From NCBI GenBank assembly GCA_002071385.1, contig MWFB01000006.1:1-64000 (forward strand): a DNA stretch of 64,000 bases, written 5' to 3'. Within the stretch, counting starts at the first letter, position 1. Each line of letters starts with the position of its first letter. Positions 27,849 through 37,388 of this stretch are shown here, one piece after another. This DNA is from Bacteroidetes bacterium ADurb.Bin013. GTDB lineage: Bacteria; Bacteroidota; Bacteroidia; Bacteroidales; UBA932. The translations under genes and the position numbers were made by a program. The notes under the pieces were generated by a model. That model saw only the letters and a program-made list of their open reading frames with translations, was not told the origin of the DNA and searched no databases.

Positions 27849-27856
27849 TAACTTTG
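27849..27856 (+). promoter_or_regulatory. -7 box for kdsC
   Basis: TAACTTTG. An ATG at 27860, 3 bases after the box, opens a 9-codon frame that ends at 27889 and overlaps the kdsC start at 27876. Confidence 0.45.
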
Positions 27857-27875
27857 CCGATGTTAAAACAGAGCT

Positions 27876-28424
27876 ATGAGCAATTATAAAAGCAAACTTC
27901 ACAATATCAAAGCTTTTGCATTTGATGTAGATGGCGTTCTAACAGATGGAGGTATAATTTCCCTGCCTGACGGGGATCTTTTCAGGACACATTATTCACG
28001 AGATGGTTATGCCATTCGTGTTGCCATAGAATATGGATACCCGGTGGCCATCATCACGGGGGGTGTGTCGCCTTCCGTTGAGGCACGATACAGGAATATA
28101 GGTGTAAAAGACATATTCTCAGGCGCCAGGGACAAATTGCCCGCATTTCGTGAATTTTGCAGAAGATACAACTTGTCTCCTTCTCAGGTCGCCTATGCCG
28201 GGGATGACATACCCGACATTCCGCCCATGAAAATATGCGGCCTGCCCTTCTGCCCATCCGATGCCGCCACAGAAGTACGCCATCAGGCACAGTACATATC
28301 CCCATTCCCGGGAGGACGCGGGTGTGTGCGTGATTTTGTTGAACAGGTAATGCGCCTGCAAGGCAAATGGTACCAGGAATCAAACGATATTCCGGATGAT
28401 ATGCTGGAAACATCTTCTGAGTAA
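27876..28424 (+). CDS. kdsC: 3-deoxy-D-manno-octulosonate 8-phosphate phosphatase (KdsC, HAD family)
   Basis: HAD-type phosphatase of 182 aa that releases phosphate from Kdo-8-phosphate, after KdsA in the Kdo pathway. Motif I is FDVDGVLTDGG with nucleophile Asp17 and Asp19. Motif III and IV correspond to ARDKLPAF and YAGDDIPDIPPM. The short length without a cap domain fits the tetrameric KdsC type. maf follows after 2 bases. Confidence 0.92.
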   Translation: MSNYKSKLHNIKAFAFDVDGVLTDGGIISLPDGDLFRTHYSRDGYAIRVAIEYGYPVAIITGGVSPSVEARYRNIGVKDIFSGARDKLPAFREFCRRYNLSPSQVAYAGDDIPDIPPMKICGLPFCPSDAATEVRHQAQYISPFPGGRGCVRDFVEQVMRLQGKWYQESNDIPDDMLETSSE

Positions 28425-28426
28425 CC

Positions 28427-29068
28427 ATGAATTCCATGTACAGGATAATTCTCGGCTCTGCCTCCCCAAGAAGGCAACAGCTCCTGGAAGGAACAGACCT
28501 TCCTTTCACCGTAGAACCGGTTAATGGATTGGATGAGAAACACCTTCCCCCGGAAACCAACCCGGATGAAATCCCTTTATTGCTGGCCCGCTCCAAATCC
28601 CTGGCCTTTCCAAGGCCTTTGGAAGTCGATGAGCTTTTGATAACAGCTGATACGCTTGTCTTTTCGAAAGTTCTTACCGAGACCCGAGGTTCAAACACAC
28701 GCTGGACCGTGCTTGGAAAACCAGCCTCGGCAAGGGAAGCATACCTTATGCTGGAAAGGCTTTCCGGCAGCTGCCATAAAGTCATCACAGGAATATGCCT
28801 CCGCTTTGGAGATCAGAAAGCACATCCGGAACCCATCGTTTTTTCTGACTACTCTCTCGTCTGGTTCATGCCCCTGCTCCAGGAAGAAATCAGCTATTAT
28901 GTGAACAAATACAAACCTTACGACAAAGCCGGTTCTTACGGAGTGCAGGAATGGATAGGATACATTGGTATTGAGCGTATTGAAGGCAGCTATTTCAATG
29001 TTATGGGATTCCCTGTCCACTTACTCTGGAAACATCTTAAAGAACTTCACGTAATATCATTTTCTTAA
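28427..29068 (+). CDS. maf: Maf-family nucleoside triphosphate pyrophosphatase
   Basis: House-cleaning NTP pyrophosphatase of 213 aa. ILGSASPRRQQLL at the N-terminus is the canonical Maf motif. TADTLV and KPYDKAGSYGVQEW are the other conserved active-site elements. It is slightly longer than the usual 190-200 aa, with an insert around ETRGSNTRWTV. It is probably in one transcript with kdsC. Confidence 0.93.
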   Translation: MNSMYRIILGSASPRRQQLLEGTDLPFTVEPVNGLDEKHLPPETNPDEIPLLLARSKSLAFPRPLEVDELLITADTLVFSKVLTETRGSNTRWTVLGKPASAREAYLMLERLSGSCHKVITGICLRFGDQKAHPEPIVFSDYSLVWFMPLLQEEISYYVNKYKPYDKAGSYGVQEWIGYIGIERIEGSYFNVMGFPVHLLWKHLKELHVISFS

Positions 29069-29114
29069 GCACATATTTTTTCTATAAATTTACCTCTTCT
29101 AATTAAGCTCAGAT

Positions 29115-30356
29115 ATGGAAAAACAACCTTCAGTAGCCATACTATGTGGTGGCGGGCCGGCTCCCGGAATCAACACGGTAGTATGTACAATAACTAAAAC
29201 ATTTATTACCAAAGGATACCGTATTATTGGCCTTCACGGAGGTTATACCGGACTGTTTTGCAAAGAGAAATGCCGGCAGGAGGACATGGATTTTGACAAG
29301 GCCGACATGCTTTTCAATCGCGGGGGATCTTACCTGCGCATGAGCCGTTTTAAACCTACCGACGAGGATTTTGAAAAACGCTTTAACCTGGATTTCTTCA
29401 AGGAAAACAACGTGAAGCTTTTGGTGACTGTAGGAGGGGACGATACGGCGTCCACGGCAAACCGCATCTCCAAATTTCTGGTTCAGAAACAGTACAACAT
29501 AGCCAACATACACGTTCCCAAAACCATAGATAACGACCTTCCCCTTCCGGAAGGAATTCCCACGTTCGGATATCAGAGTGCCAAGGCACAGGGCACCGAC
29601 CTTGGACGGACCGTATACGAAGATGCCCGCACCAGCGAAAACTGGTTTATCGTAACGGCTATGGGACGTTCGGCAGGCCACCTGGCTTTTGGGATCGGTT
29701 CTTCCTGTCATTTTCCCATGATCATCATTTCCGAGATGTTCTACAAAACCCAGATGACCATAGACAAGATAGTGAACCTGATCGTTTCTTCGATCATCAA
29801 ACGCCAGATCCGTAACATTCCTTACGGTTGTATCATGATCTCGGAAGGCGTTTTCCAGTCCCTTTCGGAAGAAGACGTAAAGAATGCGGGCATTGCGTTT
29901 ACTTACGATGCACACGGCCATCCGGAACTGGGTAAAATATCCAAATCCCATATCATAGACAACCTGGTGGAGAAAAAAATGAAAGAACTGGGTATCAATG
30001 TTAAGACACGGCCTGTGGAAGTGGGTTATGAAGTCCGTTGCATCACTCCAAAATCCTTTGACCTGGAGTATTGTTCCATGCTGGGCATGGGCGTATATGA
30101 ATTGTATACCAAAGGTGTAAGTGGGTGCATGGTATGCCGGGACGGGAATGGCAAGATCATTCCGTTATTCCTGCAGGACCTGCAGGATCCGGCTACCGGA
30201 AAGATCCCTCCGCGCGTTGTAAATATGAATTCACACGAGGTCCAGTTCTACATGAAGCATATCATGGATTATATTACAGAAGAGGACTACGAGGCCGCCA
30301 AAGCCATCGTTCCGAATCCCGAGGAATTTGACTTTCACAAGATCTTGAAATTTTAA
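29115..30356 (+). CDS. 6-phosphofructokinase, probably pyrophosphate-dependent
   Basis: Phosphofructokinase of 413 aa. GGDDT (107-111) has Asp at the position where ATP-dependent enzymes have Gly, and PKTIDND (135-141) has Lys instead of the PGTIDND of ATP enzymes. Both features are associated with PPi use. MGRSAGHLAFG is the fructose-6-phosphate-binding loop. The length fits the middle-sized PPi-PFK group. It converges with pckA, and the two are separated by a strong hairpin. Confidence 0.9.
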   Translation: MEKQPSVAILCGGGPAPGINTVVCTITKTFITKGYRIIGLHGGYTGLFCKEKCRQEDMDFDKADMLFNRGGSYLRMSRFKPTDEDFEKRFNLDFFKENNVKLLVTVGGDDTASTANRISKFLVQKQYNIANIHVPKTIDNDLPLPEGIPTFGYQSAKAQGTDLGRTVYEDARTSENWFIVTAMGRSAGHLAFGIGSSCHFPMIIISEMFYKTQMTIDKIVNLIVSSIIKRQIRNIPYGCIMISEGVFQSLSEEDVKNAGIAFTYDAHGHPELGKISKSHIIDNLVEKKMKELGINVKTRPVEVGYEVRCITPKSFDLEYCSMLGMGVYELYTKGVSGCMVCRDGNGKIIPLFLQDLQDPATGKIPPRVVNMNSHEVQFYMKHIMDYITEEDYEAAKAIVPNPEEFDFHKILKF

Positions 30357-30375
30357 GGGTTCATTCAGTCGCTGC

Positions 30376-30430
30376 ACAACAAAGAAAAGAGAGCTTTTTT
30401 GGTACGCCGGGGCTCTCTTTTCTTTGTTGT
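30376..30430. terminator. bidirectional hairpin terminator between pfk and pckA
   Basis: A perfect 19-bp inverted repeat (30376-30394 with 30412-30430) flanks a 17-base loop. Being A-rich on one arm and T-rich on the other, it can serve both converging genes. Confidence 0.85.
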
Positions 30431-30451
30431 ACTGCGTTATGGTACGCGGCA

Positions 30452-32044
30452 CTATACCTGGGGACCTGAAGCCACCAGCTGGCGTGCAGCATCGTTGTCG
30501 CAATACTGTTCAAAGTTTTTGATGTACTTTGCTGCAAGAGAAAGCGCTTTCTTCTCCCATTCCTTTACGTCTGTGTAAGTGTCGCGCGGATCCAGGATAC
30601 CTTCCGAAACCTTGGGCAATTTGACAGGAATGGTGAGATTCATGACGGGTATGTGCCTTGTGGAGGCTTTGTCAATGCTTCCGTCCAGGATGGCGTCGAT
30701 AATGGCACGAGTATCTTTCAGGGAAATACGTTTGCCGGTACCGTTCCACCCTGTGTTCACCAGGTAGGCTTTGGCCCCGTTTTCTTTCATCTTTTTGACC
30801 AGGTTTTTGGCATAAATGGTCGGGTGCACGGTCAGGAAAGCCTCGCCGAAGGCTGCCGAGAATGAGGGTAATGGCTCGGTGATGCCGCGTTCGGTTCCTG
30901 CAAGTTTTGAAGTGTAACCGCACAGGAAGTGATACTGTGCCTGTTTCTCATCCAGGATTGAAACCGGGGGTAAAACGCCGTAGGCATCGGCAGAAAGATA
31001 AATGACTTTTTTAGCGTGACCGGCCTTGGAAGGAAGGACGATCTTGTTGATATGGTATATGGGATAGGAAACACGCGTGTTCTCCGTTACAGACCCGTCT
31101 GCATAATCGGGGGTGCCGTCCGGCAAAATGGTTACGTTCTCCAGCAGGGCATCACGACGGATGGCTTTCCAGATATCGGGTTCTTTTTCCTGGCTGAGGT
31201 CAATGCATTTGGCATAGCAGCCACCTTCATAATTGAATACGCCGTGGTCGTCCCAGCCATGTTCATCATCCCCAATCAGGTAGCGTTTAGGATCGGCAGA
31301 CAAAGTGGTTTTGCCGGTTCCGGAAAGGCCAAAGAAAACAGCCACGTCACCCTCTTCTCCCACGTTGGCAGAACAGTGCATTGAGGCAATACCCCTCAAG
31401 GGAAGGTAATAGTTCATGATGGAGAAGATCCCTTTCTTCATTTCACCGCCGTACCAGCTGCCGCCAATCACTGCCATGCGTTCGGTCAGGTTGAATACAA
31501 TGAACACGTCCGAATGAAGTCCCTGTTCTTTCCAATGGGGATTGGTGGTTTTAGAAGCGTTGACCAGGACAAAGTCGGGTTCTCCAAAATGCTCCAGTTC
31601 ATAACCGGAAGGACGTATAAACATGTTTGTCACAAAGTGTGCCTGCCAGGCGACTTCCATTATAAAACGCACTTTCAGGCGGGTATCGGGGTTGGTGCCG
31701 CAAAATGCATCCACCACGTATAATTTCTTTTTGCCGCTAAGCTGATCCTTGGCAAGACTCTTGAGGGAATTCCATACATCCGTCGATATTGGCTTGTTGA
31801 TAACACCATCCCACCAGATGGTGTTTTCTGTCGTTGCGTCTTTTACAATGTACTTGTCCTTGGGAGAGCGACCGGTGAAGATTCCTGTCCTTACATTAAC
31901 TGCGCCCGTTTTTGTCAGTACGCCTTGCTCGAATCCTTCGTTTGCGGGGTCCATCTCTGCCTGGAACAAAGTTTCATAGGAAGGGTTGTAAACAATTTCA
32001 TCAACATGGGAAATCCCATACATGGATAAGTCTATTTTACTCAT
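30452..32044 (-). CDS. pckA: phosphoenolpyruvate carboxykinase (ATP)
   Basis: Converts oxaloacetate and ATP to PEP and CO2, or runs in reverse as the CO2-fixing step toward fumarate in anaerobic Bacteroidota. At 530 aa it is full length. The kinase loop [14 protein letters not shown] and the metal-site segment [19 protein letters not shown] are intact. ATG at 32044 is used; a TTG two codons upstream is less likely. No clear TAnnTTTG box was found in its leader, which is shared with the divergent recQ promoter region. Confidence 0.97.
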   Translation of the reverse strand: MSKIDLSMYGISHVDEIVYNPSYETLFQAEMDPANEGFEQGVLTKTGAVNVRTGIFTGRSPKDKYIVKDATTENTIWWDGVINKPISTDVWNSLKSLAKDQLSGKKKLYVVDAFCGTNPDTRLKVRFIMEVAWQAHFVTNMFIRPSGYELEHFGEPDFVLVNASKTTNPHWKEQGLHSDVFIVFNLTERMAVIGGSWYGGEMKKGIFSIMNYYLPLRGIASMHCSANVGEEGDVAVFFGLSGTGKTTLSADPKRYLIGDDEHGWDDHGVFNYEGGCYAKCIDLSQEKEPDIWKAIRRDALLENVTILPDGTPDYADGSVTENTRVSYPIYHINKIVLPSKAGHAKKVIYLSADAYGVLPPVSILDEKQAQYHFLCGYTSKLAGTERGITEPLPSFSAAFGEAFLTVHPTIYAKNLVKKMKENGAKAYLVNTGWNGTGKRISLKDTRAIIDAILDGSIDKASTRHIPVMNLTIPVKLPKVSEGILDPRDTYTDVKEWEKKALSLAAKYIKNFEQYCDNDAARQLVASGPQV

Positions 32045-32097
32045 TGTCAATTAATTAATTAAATGAAAATCTGAAAGAAACGTCTTATTTTTCTAAC

Positions 32098-32127
32098 TTG
32101 CGAAGATACTCATTTTATTTATCTTTG
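32098..32127 (+). promoter_or_regulatory. promoter of recQ
   Basis: TTG at 32098-32100, a 19-base spacer and TATCTTTG at 32120-32127: a full match to the Bacteroidota housekeeping promoter. Confidence 0.75.
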
Positions 32128-32138
32128 CAACAGAAGGC

Positions 32139-34070
32139 ATGACGGGCATGAAGCAACAAGAAATATTCCTGCAGACCCTGCTCCGGTATTGGGGTTACAA
32201 TTCGTTCCGCGATACCCAGGAAGACATCATCTCTTCCATTTACCAGGGAACGGATACACTCGCTCTTATGCCCACCGGAGGCGGTAAATCCATTTGCTTC
32301 CAGGTCCCCGCCCTGCTCATGGACGGCATATGTATAGTGGTCACTCCGTTGATTGCCCTTATGAAGGATCAGGTTGAGAAGCTCAAGTCACTGGGTATCA
32401 AGGCGCTTTCTGTCCATTCCGGCATGAGTTCCTATGAAATTGACATAGCACTCGACAACGCCGTTTATGGCTCATACAAATTCCTGTACCTTTCGCCTGA
32501 ACGGCTGGGTACAGAATTATTCAGGGTGCGCGTGCATAAAATGAATCCCGCCATGCTGGTGGTAGACGAAGCACACTGCATCTCCCAGTGGGGATATGAC
32601 TTTCGACCCTCCTACCTGCGCATTGCCTCATTCCGGGAATTATTTCCCGATGTTCCTTTCATAGCACTTACCGCCACGGCAACCCCCCAGGTAGTGGAAG
32701 ACATCAAGGAAAAGCTTCTCTTTCGCAAGGGAAGCAATGTTTTCCAAAGTTCTTTCGAGCGCCCCAACCTGGCTTATGTGGTCAGGAAAACCGAAGACAA
32801 ACTGGGACAGCTCCTCCGTATCGCCAAAGGGGTGGAAGGAACCGGGCTGGTTTATGTAAGGGAGAGAAAAAAAGCCGAGGAGGTGGCCGAGTTCCTGATC
32901 TTCAATGAAATAAAAGCCGATGCCTACCACGCAGGGATGGATGCCCGCCTGAGATCCTCGAAACAGGAAGCATGGAAAAAGGGTGATACACGCATCATGG
33001 TGGCCACGAACGCCTTCGGCATGGGCATTGACAAACCCGACGTCCGTTTTGTCTGCCACTTCGACCCTACCGATTCTCCCGAGGCGTACTTTCAGGAAGC
33101 TGGCAGGGCCGGAAGGGATGGGAAAAAAGCCTATGCCGTGCTGCTTTTCAATCCATCAGATGCCAAACGGATGAAGCAGATCTTTTCTGTTTCGTTTCCT
33201 GACCCCGACCTCATCCGGGAAGCCTACCAGAATCTCTATTCCTTTCTCGGTCTGGCCTATGGAGAAGGAGCCGAGCAGCAATTTGATTTTAGGCTGGAAG
33301 ATTTTGCAAAACGATGCAAAAAACACCCCTCCACCCTGTGGTACGCACTGCAATGCCTGGAACAGGAAGGATACATATCTCTGACAGAAGAAGTGGACAA
33401 TCCTTCCCGCATCATGTTCCGGGTAAGTCGCGATGAACTGTACCGGATACAGATAGCCAACCCCCGGCTGGACACCTTCATAAAACTGCTTTTACGCACC
33501 TATACGGGACTTTTCAATGGTTTTGTATCAATAGATGAACAATACCTTGCCAATGTCAGCCGTAACGCTCCGGCTGTGATTACGGAATACCTTATGCAAC
33601 TTTCCAGGCTGTCAGTCATATCCTTCATCCCCAAAAAGAAATCTCCCCAGGTCTTCCTGCATTCCGGCAGACTGGAACCGGGAAACGTTTACCTTAATCC
33701 TGCCACTTTCCTGCAGCGAAAGGACGCCTATGCAAGGCGCATGGAAGCGATGCTCCAATATGCACAATCAGATGCTCCATGCCGCAGCAAACAACTCCTT
33801 GCCTATTTCGGGGAAGGAATGAAACGAGATTGTGATATCTGTGACGTTTGCCTGGAACGCCAGGGAAAAGACAATCCGAACGAAACATTTGAACGTATTG
33901 CCGGCAAGATCACCCGTACACTACGTTCGGGTCCGGTCCGTATCCAGCAGCTGGACCTGCTCTTTTCAGAGTCTGCCGGTAAAGTGGTTGATGTGTTGCG
34001 TGCCATGGCCGAAAACGGAGAAGTACTCATCAAGGACGACACCATACAACTGAATGGCAACAACACATAA
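32139..34070 (+). CDS. recQ: ATP-dependent DNA helicase RecQ
   Basis: 3'-5' DNA helicase of 643 aa. Motifs: [16 protein letters not shown] (Walker A), [19 protein letters not shown] (DEAH and aromatic-rich loop), [10 protein letters not shown] (motif VI). The zinc-binding cysteines are visible in [24 protein letters not shown] (four Cys). The C-terminal region past the RQC domain is shortened and I see no clear HRDC domain. Starts at 32139 and 32148 are both possible. ligA follows after 27 bases. Confidence 0.93.
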   Translation: MTGMKQQEIFLQTLLRYWGYNSFRDTQEDIISSIYQGTDTLALMPTGGGKSICFQVPALLMDGICIVVTPLIALMKDQVEKLKSLGIKALSVHSGMSSYEIDIALDNAVYGSYKFLYLSPERLGTELFRVRVHKMNPAMLVVDEAHCISQWGYDFRPSYLRIASFRELFPDVPFIALTATATPQVVEDIKEKLLFRKGSNVFQSSFERPNLAYVVRKTEDKLGQLLRIAKGVEGTGLVYVRERKKAEEVAEFLIFNEIKADAYHAGMDARLRSSKQEAWKKGDTRIMVATNAFGMGIDKPDVRFVCHFDPTDSPEAYFQEAGRAGRDGKKAYAVLLFNPSDAKRMKQIFSVSFPDPDLIREAYQNLYSFLGLAYGEGAEQQFDFRLEDFAKRCKKHPSTLWYALQCLEQEGYISLTEEVDNPSRIMFRVSRDELYRIQIANPRLDTFIKLLLRTYTGLFNGFVSIDEQYLANVSRNAPAVITEYLMQLSRLSVISFIPKKKSPQVFLHSGRLEPGNVYLNPATFLQRKDAYARRMEAMLQYAQSDAPCRSKQLLAYFGEGMKRDCDICDVCLERQGKDNPNETFERIAGKITRTLRSGPVRIQQLDLLFSESAGKVVDVLRAMAENGEVLIKDDTIQLNGNNT

Positions 34071-34097
34071 TATCAAACAACTTCGTATCTTTACCGT

Positions 34098-36170
34098 ATG
34101 AATCGCAGTCAGGCAGCCGCCAGGATCAGGGAGTTGAAAGACGCCATCAATGAGCATAACAGAAAGTACTACGTACTGAACACACCTGATATATCAGATT
34201 TTGAATTTGATTTACTGCTGCAGGAACTAACCGTTCTGGAAAAAAAGTATCCCGACCTTGCCGGTGACGACTCCCCCACCCGTCACGTTGGCAGCGACAT
34301 TGCCCCGGAAAACAATGCATTCCTGCAGTTTCCACACAGATATCCAATGCTGTCACTAAGCAATACCTACAACAAGGAGGAATTGCTCGACTTCCACAAC
34401 CGCATATCAAAAGTGTCGGATCAACCGGTGGAATATGTCTGCGAACTTAAATTGGACGGCACAGCCATCTGCCTAACCTACAAGGACGGACGCCTCTTCC
34501 GGGCACTCACACGCGGCGACGGGACCATAGGAGATGATGTGACCCGAAACGTACTCCGCATCAAATCCATACCTGAAAGATTGACACCAGCCGGCGACTT
34601 TCCCTATCCCCCCGAATTCGAAATACGGGGTGAAATAGTCATGCCATTCATCAGTTTCGGCGAATTGAACTCGGCAAAAGAAAAAAACGGTGAACCACTT
34701 TTTGCAAATCCTCGCAATGCCGCGGCAGGCACACTGAAACTGCTTTCGGCTGATGAAGTGGAACGACGGGGTCTGGATTGCTACCTGTACCATCTGATTG
34801 CAGATGTTCCGGGTATCAAAACCCATTGGCAGGCTTTGGAAACGGCTTCCCAATGGGGATTCCCGGTATCACAGTACCGCAGGCTCTGCCGCAATGTGGA
34901 AGAGATCATGGAATTTCTGGAATACTGGGACAAAGCCCGCGCAGACCTTCCCATTGCCACCGATGGTGTAGTGGTCAAGGTCAACAGTTTTTCATTGCAG
35001 AAAACACTGGGAATGACGGCCAAAAGTCCACGCTGGGCCACCGCCTATAAATTCAAGGCGGAACAGGCCGCCACACGCCTTTTGTCGGTCGATTTCCAGG
35101 TGGGAAGAACAGGAGCCATCACACCAGTAGCCAACCTGGAACCGGTCCTGCTTTCAGGAACAACCGTTAAACGGGCCTCTTTACACAACGCAGACCAGAT
35201 AGCCCTTCATGATATCCGTCTGGGAGATATGGTTTATGTGGAAAAAGGAGGCGAGATCATACCTAAGGTCATAGGAGTGGAGCTTTCTTCCAGACCTGGA
35301 AATGCCCAGCCTTTCCATTACATCACGCATTGCCCTGAATGCGGGTCTCTCCTGGAAAGAGATCCGGGAGAAGCCAAACATTTCTGTCCCAACCGATGGG
35401 AGTGCCCGCCACAGATAAAAGGCAGGATAGAACATTTCATGAGCCGCAAAGCCATGAACATCCTGGGTGGAGAAGCCCTGGTTGAACAACTCTATGACAA
35501 GCAGATTGTAAAGGACCCGGCAGACTTGTACTACCTTGAACCCCCTATGCTGGAGGCACTGGAAAACTGGGGGGATAAATCCACCCAAAACCTGCTCAGC
35601 AGCATTGAAGCTTCTAAAAAAGTACCCTTTCACCGCTTTCTTTTTGCCCTGGGAATACCCTTTGTTGGAGAAACCACGGCCAAATACCTGGCTTCCCACT
35701 TCGGCTCACTCCAGGCCCTGAAGGATGCACCCATTGAAGATCTTACCGAAGCACCCGAAATTGGCATAAAAATAGCCTCTTCCATCCGGGACTTTTTCGA
35801 GAATCCCGTGATTGGCATCATGCTGGATAAACTCAAAGATGCAGGCCTGCCGTTAAGGCAGGATGTGACAGAAAAAGAACTTATGTCAGAATCACTGCAA
35901 GGGCTGCAGTTTGTCATATCAGGTACCTTTTCCCGTTCACGCGAAGACATGAAGAATCTTGTCCAATTGCATGGAGGCAAGGTTCTTTCGGGCGTTTCGG
36001 CCCATGTGGATTACCTGCTCTCGGGAGATAAGACGGGACCTTCAAAACTACAGAAAGCCTCTGCCATGGGAATAAGAATAATCGGTGAAAAGGATTTTCT
36101 TGCCCTTATTGGCGAATTGCCTTCTGAAGGCACACTTTTTGAAAATGAAAATAAAACCACATCGTTTTAA
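34098..36170 (+). CDS. ligA: NAD-dependent DNA ligase LigA
   Basis: Seals nicks in replication using NAD+. At 690 aa it is full length. The N-terminal Ia domain is followed by the adenylation motif CELKLDGTAI with catalytic Lys. The zinc finger is seen as CPECG followed by CPNRWECPP, and helix-hairpin-helix repeats (FLFALGIPFVGETTAKYLA) precede a C-terminal BRCT domain (GLQFVISGTFSRSREDMK). A TATCTTTA sequence at 34086 may be a weak -7 box. The flavodiiron gene starts 2 bases after the stop. Confidence 0.97.
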   Translation: MNRSQAAARIRELKDAINEHNRKYYVLNTPDISDFEFDLLLQELTVLEKKYPDLAGDDSPTRHVGSDIAPENNAFLQFPHRYPMLSLSNTYNKEELLDFHNRISKVSDQPVEYVCELKLDGTAICLTYKDGRLFRALTRGDGTIGDDVTRNVLRIKSIPERLTPAGDFPYPPEFEIRGEIVMPFISFGELNSAKEKNGEPLFANPRNAAAGTLKLLSADEVERRGLDCYLYHLIADVPGIKTHWQALETASQWGFPVSQYRRLCRNVEEIMEFLEYWDKARADLPIATDGVVVKVNSFSLQKTLGMTAKSPRWATAYKFKAEQAATRLLSVDFQVGRTGAITPVANLEPVLLSGTTVKRASLHNADQIALHDIRLGDMVYVEKGGEIIPKVIGVELSSRPGNAQPFHYITHCPECGSLLERDPGEAKHFCPNRWECPPQIKGRIEHFMSRKAMNILGGEALVEQLYDKQIVKDPADLYYLEPPMLEALENWGDKSTQNLLSSIEASKKVPFHRFLFALGIPFVGETTAKYLASHFGSLQALKDAPIEDLTEAPEIGIKIASSIRDFFENPVIGIMLDKLKDAGLPLRQDVTEKELMSESLQGLQFVISGTFSRSREDMKNLVQLHGGKVLSGVSAHVDYLLSGDKTGPSKLQKASAMGIRIIGEKDFLALIGELPSEGTLFENENKTTSF

Positions 36171-36172
36171 TC

Positions 36173-37387
36173 ATGACCGCTAGAATCCTCGACACCCTGC
36201 ATTTCATAGGTACAAACGACAGGAATAAACCGTTGTTTGAAAGCAACTGGCCCCTGCCCTTCGGTATTTCTTACAACTCCTACCTTGTCACAGACAAACA
36301 AACGGCTTTGCTCGATACCATCGAATATGGAAGCGACCGCTCCTACTTTGAGGATCTTGAGCTTATCCTTAACGGACGCGACCTGAATTACCTGGTCATC
36401 CTGCATATGGAACCGGACCATGCCGGGATGATTGGAGAAGTGCTGCAGCGCTATCCCTTAGCGACAATTGTCACCAATGCCCGTGCTATCAAGTTACTGG
36501 ATATATACTTTCCCAACATTGACAAAAGCAGGATCAGGGAGGTTAAAGAAGGTGACACCCTGGAGCTGGGACATCATCACCTGCAGTTTGTAATGACTCC
36601 CATGGTTCACTGGCCCGAATCCATGATGGCTTATTGCACAACAGAGAACATTCTTTTTTCACAGGATGCCTTCGGAACATTCGGAACCCTGGACGGAGGC
36701 ATATTTGACGACGAGATTGACCCGGAATACTACAAGGATGAGATGCTCAGGTACTATACCAACATCATAGGACGCTTTTCAGCCCAGGTGGAAAAAACCC
36801 TTCAAAAGGCCGCTTCCCTGCCCATAAGGATCATCTGCCCGGTTCACGGTCCTGTCTGGCGTACCAATCCCCGTATTGTGTTCGACTGGTACAGCCAGTG
36901 GGCTGCCAGTAAAAGCCAGCCGGGAGTTGTCCTGGTCTACGCCACCATGTACGGCCATACGCAGAGGACAGCAGATTACATAGCCCGCAGGCTGGCTGAA
37001 AACGGCGTCCGCAACATCCGCGTATTTGATGTATCCAAAACCCACCCTTCCTTCATACTCAAAGAAATATGGAAATACAACGGCCTTGTTCTCGGGTCCT
37101 GTTCCTATAATACGGGCATGCACCCCAATATGCACCACCTGTGTCACGAAATTGAGATCATGCAGCCTGGAAGGAAAAAAGCATTCCTTTTTGGAGGGTA
37201 CTCCTGGAGCGGAGGGGGCCTGAAAAACCTTCAGCTGTTTGTTCAAAAGATGACAGAACAACACAAATGGGAGCTCCCGGTTCCCGGAACGGAACTTGCC
37301 GGCTATCCGGCACTGAATGACTTGAAAAACCTGGACAAGGACCTTGCCACCTATGCAGCATCCCTGAATAACATAACAACCGTATAA
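36173..37387 (+). CDS. flavodiiron protein (FprA/ROO family A-type flavoprotein)
   Basis: Reduces O2 to water and/or NO to N2O, protecting anaerobes. The N-terminal metallo-beta-lactamase-like domain keeps all di-iron ligands: HMEPDHAG (H-x-E-x-D-H), VHWPESM, FSQDAFG and CPVHGPVWR. A C-terminal flavodoxin domain (from about 255) has the FMN loop YATMYGHTQRTA. Length 404 aa is standard and there is no fused rubredoxin. It lies between ligA and the RelA/SpoT homologue with 1-2 base gaps, so these genes are likely co-transcribed. Confidence 0.95.
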   Translation: MTARILDTLHFIGTNDRNKPLFESNWPLPFGISYNSYLVTDKQTALLDTIEYGSDRSYFEDLELILNGRDLNYLVILHMEPDHAGMIGEVLQRYPLATIVTNARAIKLLDIYFPNIDKSRIREVKEGDTLELGHHHLQFVMTPMVHWPESMMAYCTTENILFSQDAFGTFGTLDGGIFDDEIDPEYYKDEMLRYYTNIIGRFSAQVEKTLQKAASLPIRIICPVHGPVWRTNPRIVFDWYSQWAASKSQPGVVLVYATMYGHTQRTADYIARRLAENGVRNIRVFDVSKTHPSFILKEIWKYNGLVLGSCSYNTGMHPNMHHLCHEIEIMQPGRKKAFLFGGYSWSGGGLKNLQLFVQKMTEQHKWELPVPGTELAGYPALNDLKNLDKDLATYAASLNNITTV

Positions 37388-37388
37388 T

